A stretch of 64,000 nucleotides of DNA from Chalara sp. BL73. Lineage: Eukaryota > Ascomycota > Leotiomycetes > Helotiales. This document shows positions 56,705-64,000 of the stretch, one piece after another. The notes under the pieces were generated by a model. The model was not told where the DNA came from. It saw only the letters and a list, made by a program, of their open reading frames with translations, and made no database searches. Position numbers and translations under genes: made by a program. The DNA lies in contig CAKJVC010000003.1 in NCBI GenBank assembly GCA_918026815.1, positions 62,001 to 126,000 on the forward strand, written 5' to 3'. Numbering within the stretch: position 1 is the first letter of the stretch; each line of letters begins with the position of its first letter.

Positions 56705-59620
56705 GTTGCGATAATCAGTGGCTGGCTTTAAGGACGAAATGAGGTATTATGGGAGTGGTAGGTAGAACGAGATAGTCTCCAACGACAACAGTCGTATCGT
56801 TTTCGATGAAGACGATGAGGTTCTCCGAATTTTCGAGTATAGGTATTGTTTGTTGATGGCGACTATCGAATGATGGAAGAGAGTGAGTGATGAGGGGAAT
56901 CTGGTTGATTTATTAAGGTTAGAGAGGGTGGTGGCTAAGCACTGCTTTTGTTCCGCACTTGGCGTCATGTCCACTCAGCGATTCACTCTTTGTCGGCTGA
57001 GACCTTGCTTTTTGGGGGGGCGGGGGATAACTCTTCCAATACGCATAAGAAAATGAGGGATTATTCCCAAAAATTAGTGTTACAATCCGGATTCAACGGT
57101 AGCTGAATTGGCACCTAATCCAATGCTACAAATTTCAAGAACGCGTCGTTGTCGTTCAACAATCTGCACATTTGAATTTACTCGTGCTCTGTCGAAGGTT
57201 ATAGAATTTAAGATCTTGGCATATAATCACGATCCTCCACAAGTGTTCGGGACACGGCATCCGCATTTTAGAGGAGATATGGCGTGCATCTATTGATGCC
57301 GACCTGCCGGGTTCAATCAAGTTGCACCTCAGTTGTGTTTGCATTCATCAACCATGGATATAATGTTTGAGCGCATATTAACTCTAAAGAGCATGCCTTA
57401 TATGTAAATCATTGCTTCTCATAATGATCAATCAAGGGAATAATACACTACCTCACTTCCGTGAATAGGTACAGCGCAATAGAATATACCTAACCAGAAC
57501 CAATTACAAGGTCATACAAGTGGTCCATGTAAGTTTGTGGCCCTTCCAGGCTCTATGAAATGCATATCAATACAGCTTTGGTGGCTGCTCAAACTTATAT
57601 ATACCCAGGCTTTAGCAAGGTGACGAAGGCTTTTGCTCAAGCTTCCTGGGAGATTCAGTCTGCATCTCTCTCATGCACAGCCTGTCCAAAAGCTCAAGGC
57701 AAGCCGCTTCCTTTCGTATTGCGTCGAGCCTTTGTCAGAGCGTCCAGGTTGTACGACGGGCATGTACTTGAGGTTAACGGCGGTGGCTCTATGGTAATAC
57801 TTACGTCGCCTGGGAGGAAATTGAGAAGCTATGGGCTGTTGTTCAGGCTGGCATAGTATTTGTGATGATGACTTTAGGCATCTCTGGTTGTAAGGTCTAA
57901 GATCTCGTCTTTCGTTCAATTCTGAAAGTACTGAAGGATTTCGCCGTTCCTTCTCGAATATTCCAGTCTAGCCGCAAAATGTGAGAAGAAAGCCATTTTA
58001 AAAGAAAGGGTGGCATTCTGAGTAGTCTTTGTCGTCGATAGCGGCAGGACCATTCCGGGAAGCTAATCAAGGATTCGCAAGATCAGGCTGGGGAAGATGA
58101 ACGACAGTTGTAGCTCGTGCTACAACACAACGGTCTCTGGGTCTCTACACCAAGCATAAATTCAAGGTTGTAGATACGATTTTTCCACGTAACGATGGTG
58201 TTTGGAGTAAATGGATTGGCTAAAGCAGGTGGTGAGGGTGTCACTATCTGGGGCATGGCCTGGCTATTGAGTAAACATATAGATGCAGAGATAGCATAAC
58301 AAACTAATGCAGATGCAAGTTTGTGGGCTCAAACTACCAAGGTCAGATATCTGTGGCCATCGTTTACCAGATGGTCTTGCACAAACATGGCTTATTTCAT
58401 TTCCTAGATATGGCGATATCTTTCCCAATTCTGCACTGCTTTCCTGCAATTCAAATGTATATATATATGCTCAGAGTAGAGTGCAGCAATTCAGGCAAAC
58501 ACTAAAATTTGCAAATCTTAGGTTTGATGAATTGTCTTTGGCAACTTCTGAAGGTCCTCAGAGCACTGTTGAAACTCTGTTCGAGTCGCCAGACTCGTAG
58601 CTCTTAGACAAAGAGTGCCATCTCCTAGCTATTGTAGTTAGATTCGTATAAAGTAGTAGCATCTATATTATCCTCATACACGCCATTTTTCTCTCTTCAC
58701 ACCTACAATCCTCAGGCCTCCATTATCCATGTCAACCTCTTGGCAACACAGCATCGCTCTCCACCATTATCACAACCTATACACCCAACCAATCAAACGG
58801 CCTTTCACTCCTGCACACACTTGGTGAATCTGCGGGCCAGGGGCCATGGCTTTCAAAACTGCCAACGCATCAACCGTGGTTTGTGCGCTGAACGGAGTGG
58901 CAGAACCCGTACAAATATATGTGTGCTCCTGCAACCGTGAATCATCCTCTCGTCACTTCCTCTATTCACCAATTCATTCCCTCATTCACCGTCGCAGCCA
59001 GTTTAGGAGGTTCCCTTTCCTCTATACCATCATTTCAATTTTGCAAATGTCCTGCAAGCCCACGATGATGCGGACGACCAACTTAAGAAGGACAATGCTG
59101 GAATCGCGGATTTTCCCTACGAAGTCTACCTGAGCTTCCAAGAGTCAGCGGTGGGAATTTTTATATTTCAGACTCGTATATGGAAGGAAATAGCCATGAA
59201 AATAGTCCGAGTGGAAGAATAGTGCTAAATACAATCCCCAATACCGAAACACCCTTGGATGCCTGAAGCAAACTCCCGCCGAACCCATTGTTCGCTCGGG
59301 AAATGCAAAATAAACGCTGGAAATCTAGCGCTACAGAAATGCCATGGACACGCAAGTCATCAAGATCGTCTCGTCGTCGCACACATGGCTCATTATGAAG
59401 GTTCGAAAAGGTAAGGGAATTCTCGTCTTGCGAAGAGCGATTTGTTGGCCAAAAAAATAAAATTCCGGTGGCTGTGAGGGTTGGCACTGAGCTGTTGAGA
59501 TGTAGAGGATCTTTGCAGATCGAAGAGAGGATGTTTTGTCTTTCCATTATGTCGTTATCGTCATTAGGAGGAGTTCAAAACCTGAAAATCTGGGAAGAAT
59601 TTCCGTCAATCGAAGCAGGC
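56705..59620. other. Intergenic, about 2.9 kb, no certain gene
   Basis: Contains the Rcr gene promoter. 59045-59225 is an open stretch (NVLQAHDDADDQLKKDNAGIADFPYEVYLSF..) without start codon, and 57560-57856 is an isolated frame. They may be relics; I cannot identify them. Confidence 0.4.
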
Positions 59621-60446
59621 TTACTTGCCAGCGCGAGCTACAAGCCACTGCAATACAGCATCCAGGTTGGTTTCCTCTTTGGCACTTATTCCATAGCAAC
59701 TCACTTCTCTGTGGGAAATGCTTTTCAGGTCCAAGGCATCGATTAATTCGTCCACCGACAATTTGTCATCGAGATCCGATTTATTTCCAAGAACAAGAAG
59801 CGGGATACCTTCGAGGACAGGCTTATCAAGGAGGAGGTGGAGTTCATCCCTTGCGACCGGGAGTGCTCCTGCATCTGCTGAGTCGACAATGAACACGATC
59901 GCATTTACCCCTCGGCAATATCTTTCCCACATGGATCGAAATCGTGGCTGTCCACCAAGATCCCAACACTTCAGCGTCACATGGCCCTTTTGTACTCGCT
60001 TCATATTGAATCCGACCGTTGGGATCGAGCTGTGAGACACATCAGGGATTAGCAAGATTCATATGGTGGTCGCAATGGTGGGGAGGGGCACAGGACCCCG
60101 CATCAACGAGGATGGACAATCGAGGTAGGCGACATACTCAAGAGTAAACTCTCCGCCCTGCGATTGCAGAAGGTCAGCATTGTATAGACAGGCTTGGATC
60201 ATGGTAGGAAGGCACTAACCGCGAGAACTCTCAACAGCGAGGTCTTGCCAGCATTCTGCAATCCGATCATCGTGATATCCATCTCTGTGGCCCTATTTTC
60301 GAGAGTTTTGGTTAGCATAACTGTGGGACTCATACAGTCCGAGCAAAGAACTACTAATTTATTGTTGAGCAGCAACACCTTGGGAGATGGACTCACCAGA
60401 ACAGCCGCAACAACCAATCGTACACCCGCTTGAAAATGCTCGCCAT
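59621..60446 (-). CDS. ARL8: ARF-like small GTPase, ARL8 type
   Basis: 183 aa from four exons: 60446-60397, 60292-60220, 60157-60138 (20 nt) and 60029-59621. It encodes [17 protein letters not shown], the amphipathic N-terminal helix; there is no Gly2, so it is not myristoylated, matching ARL8. The P-loop is GLQNAGKTS (27-35). The tiny third exon supplies GGEFTLD before SIPTVGFNM (switch 1). [19 protein letters not shown] covers switch 2. NKSD gives guanine specificity. The end [30 protein letters not shown] matches the family. In animals ARL8 links lysosomes to motors; in fungi it is likely a vacuole/late-endosome factor (inference). Gene divergent from RPA135. Confidence 0.92.
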
Positions 60447-61245
60447 GATTACCGATCACTCCACAATTTCTTGCCCTAGGGGTGCCCGTGTATTTTTGCT
60501 GAAAGGAGTTGTGCTGCTGGGTGTGCGCAAGGCTGCGAGAATACGGTGAGGCGAGATGCACAATGGAAGGATAGATGATAGTTAGAGTAGACAGGTCATT
60601 CAAAAAAAAAATCGATAGAAAATGTAGTGACGAAGCTCTCAGCTCAAGAAATGAAGTAATCTGTATTCAACGCTTTATCCTGTGTATTGGTATGAAAACT
60701 GCGACAGTGGGCTTTGGTGTAGCGATAGGACGAAGAAGAAAGGGCTTGTGATCGTCAGAAGAAGCACGAACTTGATCCGTGCGGGTGAAGCTTCGACTCT
60801 TGTGCAGCAGCAATGCAGTGACTGGGCCAGCGAAGGGAGCAGCACAACGCGACGCGAAAATCTAAGCTGGGAAGCAGAATCTGCTCTGTTTTGTTGACAG
60901 CTAGAGAAGGAGGGTCTCTGCTTTGGTTTGGCTGTTAATAAGGCCGCTGGGCAACATACATCATCTGCAACAGCACCTAACGAAAGACTAGTGGGAAGTA
61001 CCAGGCACGCTTATCGATTAGGCATCCCAGCCACCCAAGCCACCTTATCGAGTGACCGCCTGCGGCAGAAAAATATAATTTTAGTGGAGACTGAGTGCCA
61101 GGATGTGGTAAAACTCAAGGTAAAGCTCCCATTATCATTGCATTGGAGCTGAGAGGCATACACAGTAAGTCCTTTGGAAGTCACAGTTCTTGCCCGGAGC
61201 TTTATGATTGAAGACCGCTTGTTCTGACCGCCCCACAGCTTCAAG
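60447..61245. other. Divergent intergenic region, ARL8 / RPA135
   Basis: 799 bp between the two starts. A run of nine A is at 60602-60610. No supported gene or clear TATA box. Confidence 0.4.
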
Positions 61246-64000
61246 ATGCCTCCATCAAGTAAACATCCCACCAGCACGAAATGGGACCATGAATTCCACA
61301 CTTTACGACGAGAAGACTTGTTTCGAAACCCTCCAGAGGATCACTCGGCATATCCTGCCTTGCAGGCCACGGTAACGCCGCATATTGAGTCTTTCAATGC
61401 CTTATTCGAACCTAATGGCCTAATCGCACAAGGGCTTCTGGACATTGGAACCAAAACGTACCTAGATGGCGATGAGAGAACAGGACCCAAAGGTAAGAAC
61501 AAGTTGACTGTCAAGATCAAGGATGTGAGATTAGAAAAGCCCGTGTTACCATCCTCGAATAAATTTTCGAAAATAAGAGAAATCTATCCTGCGGAATGCA
61601 GAGAACGACATGCTACGTATCGAGGCAAGCTAGTCGCTACCTTGCAATTCAGAGTAAACAATGGAGATCCTTACGAGTTTGTGAGGGATCTGGGACAAAT
61701 GCCAATTATGTTGAAGGTTCGTATACTCATGGACTTGGAATGGATATGTCTAACATCATGAAAAAGTCGAACCGATGCCACCTGGAAAATAATTCTCCTG
61801 GGGAATTAGTACGCCGAAAAGAAGAAGCCGAAGAGCTGGGTGGATTTTTCATAGTCAACGGTATTGAGAAACTCATACGATTGCTTGTGGTTAACAGAAG
61901 AAACTATCCAATGGCTATTATACGACCGTCGTTCAAGGGTAGAGGATCAGCATTTACAGAATATGGTATTCTCGTACGTTCAGTGCGGCCGGATCAGACA
62001 TCACAAACCAATGTCATCCACTACCTGGACGATGGAAATGTGACATTTAGGTTCTCGTGGCGGAAGAACGAGTACTTGGTACCATTGATGATGATTCTGA
62101 AGGCGCTGGTAGAGACTAATGATCGCGAGATTTTCGAGGGATTAGTGGGCTTAGCAGGTTCGACGGCCGCGAAAAACTCTTTCTTGACAGATCGAGTAGA
62201 ATTATTGTTACGGTCATACAAGCACTATGGCCTCTACACAAAGCAGAAGACTAGATCATTCTTAGGAAAGAAATTCCGAATAACACTAGGCGTGCCAGAT
62301 ACTATGTCTAACTATGATTGTGGAACGGAATTTCTTCGGAAGATTGTTCTGGTTCATCTTGGGAATGTCAATGTGACGGAAGAGCAGGACAACGACAAAT
62401 TCAGACAGCTTCTGTTTATGACGAGCAAGCTTTATTCGCTAGTAGGGGGAGACTGCGCTGCAGACAATCCCGATGCAGTACAGAACCAAGAGATTCTACT
62501 TGGTGGATTCCTATTCGGAATGATCCTGAAAGAGCGACTCGAAGACTGGCTTGGGACAAACCTACGTCTAGTTCTTCGGGAATGGCTAAGGAAGTCCCCA
62601 GACCACAATTTCCTGGCTCCCAACTTCCTCCAAAACTTCCCTGGTAAGATGTTCCAGAAAACGAATGAGAATATTGGCCAGGCCATGGAATATTTTATGT
62701 CAACTGGAAACCTTGTGTCCCCAACAGGTTTGGATTTGCAGCAAGTCTCCGGGTTTACCGTTGTGGCAGAAAAAATCAACTTTCTACGATTTATCAGCCA
62801 TTTCCGCATGGTACATAGAGGTAGTTTCTTCGCACAACTCAAGACAACTACAGTCCGAAAGCTGCTACCTGAGAGTTGGGGCTTTTTATGTCCTGTTCAC
62901 ACTCCCGATGGAAGTCCTTGCGGTCTGCTAAATCACCTTGCCCACAAGTGCAAGATTTTGACTCGTGCTGTCGATGCCTCTGCCGTCCCTCAACTCGTTG
63001 TTGAACTCGGAGTGGTCGCTACAGGCTCTTCGTCTACCGATGAATTTGTTGTGGTACAACTGGATGGCAGAATTCTTGGCTGGTGTACTCCGAAGCAGTC
63101 CCTTCTGATCGCAGACACGTTAAGATACTGGAAAGTGGAAGGAACAAATGATGTTCCCAAGGAACTTGAAATTTGCTACGTCCCAAAGTCAAATGGTGGA
63201 CAATACCCTGGCATTTACATGTCTTCGGCACCAGCTCGAATGATCAGACCTGTAAAATATTTACCCCTCGATAGTGAAGATTTCGTGGGTCCTATGGAAC
63301 AGCCATTCATGTCAATTGCTGTCACCGAGCCTGAGATCGTATCTGGCGAGTCCACACATGTCGAATTTGATCCTACAAACATCCTGTCTATCTTAGCAAA
63401 TATGACGCCCTTCTCCGACTTCAACCAGTCTCCCAGAAACATGTACCAATGTCAGATGGGTAAGCAAAGTATGGGCACACCTGGCACCGCGACAAGGTAC
63501 CGGACAGACAACAAAACATATAGATTACAAACTGGGCAAACACCAATCGTACGAGCACCTCTACACAACGAATATGGGTTTGACAACTTTCCCAACGGCA
63601 TGAACGCCGTGGTGGCAGTCATTTCTTATACTGGATACGACATGGACGATGCTATGATATTGAATAAGTCTGCACACGAGAGGGGATTCGGTCATGGTAC
63701 GATATACAAGGTCGCAAAATATGAGCTTCAGGAAAACTCGAGAACAGGAAAAGGTGCACAAATGAAGAAGGCATTTGGGTTTGCTCCAGGGGATGAGGCG
63801 AAGGGTAGGAATGGAGGTATTGATGAGGATGGGTTACCTTTCGTAGGACGACTGGTAACCGAGGGAGATTTGATCTATGCTTGGCATACTGTGAGCCTAG
63901 ATGCGAATGGCAAGCTTGTTAATCGCGACGGGGTTACGCATTACGAAAAATACAAAGACTCGGAAACAGCATTCATCGAAGAGGTCAGACTAATCGGTGG
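61246..64000 (+). CDS. RPA135: RNA polymerase I second-largest subunit (N-terminal 900 aa, cut by window edge)
   Basis: Catalytic-core subunit of the enzyme that transcribes rDNA in the nucleolus. Exon 1 is 61246-61716 and exon 2 is 61767 to the edge, separated by a 50-nt intron (GTTCGT..AAAAAG), with 901 codons visible and no stop. It has the Pol I-type start KWDHEFHTLRREDLFRNP, PHIESFNALF, the domain MPIMLK|SNRCHL, ELGGFFIVNGIEKLIRLL, GRGSAFTEYGI and WGFLCPVHTPDGSPCGLLNHLAHKC (fork-like region). SYTGYDMDDAMILNKSAHERG contains a conserved active-site region, and KQSMGTPG precedes it. The family is about 1,200 aa, so about 300 residues, including the C-terminal zinc site, lie beyond. Frame is intact throughout. 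Confidence 0.95.

Noticed and set aside
1..64000. tRNA, rRNA, CRISPR arrays
   Set aside because: I found no B-box-like GGTTCGANTCC in a tRNA context, no rRNA-like sequence and no regularly spaced repeats, though a covariance-model search was not possible.

Overview
The window is nuclear DNA of a filamentous ascomycete. Genes are split by short introns (about 45-175 nt) with GT..AG ends and CTAAC/CTGAC-type branch points, and the families present (DUF3425 bZIP protein, Zn2Cys6 regulator, AA9 monooxygenase, eisosome Pil1 paralogue, fibroin-3-related protein) are fungal. I infer Leotiomycetes, but only weakly. Gene density is uneven: compact housekeeping ends enclose a gene-poor, repeat-bearing middle with several decayed genes.

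Layout: 1-2.2 kb holds two divergent mitochondrial genes, OCT1 (cut by the window edge) and a MICOS MIC26/27-type subunit. 2.5-5.4 kb has a C2H2 zinc-finger gene, a large DNA hairpin and a small secreted cysteine-containing protein. 5.9-13.3 kb has a secreted type-B carboxylesterase, a NIF3-like gene with an odd C-terminus, an unknown protein and an allantoate-permease-like MFS transporter. 14.7-22.5 kb has a membrane-tailed unknown protein with a MITE 15 bp behind its stop, and a large conserved fungal protein. 22.5-24.3 kb is low-complexity G/T/C-rich DNA. 24.5-32.5 kb has a divergent pair (Zn2Cys6 regulator and monocarboxylate-type transporter), an AA9 polysaccharide monooxygenase and a RING protein. 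32.5-37.2 kb carries a complete but mutated Tc1/mariner element and a His-rich small protein. 38-41 kb has a Pil1-type eisosome gene whose start codon is split by an intron, and a DUF3425 bZIP protein. 42-50 kb has three gene relics (one an APH-type kinase) and a divergent but apparently intact folylpolyglutamate synthase in five exons. 50.1-53.3 kb is almost empty. 53.4-56.7 kb has two small cell-surface type membrane proteins. 59.6-64 kb has ARL8 and RPA135 (cut by the window edge), divergently arranged.

No biosynthetic cluster or novel multi-gene defence-type system is evident. The most interesting items are the AT|G-split start codon, the two TA-flanked transposons, the 78/87-nt arm hairpin, the regulator-transporter pair with paired CACGTG sites, and the divergent folylpolyglutamate synthase among decayed genes. 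Exon borders were placed by eye from splice consensus, frame and remembered family sequence; no alignment was run.
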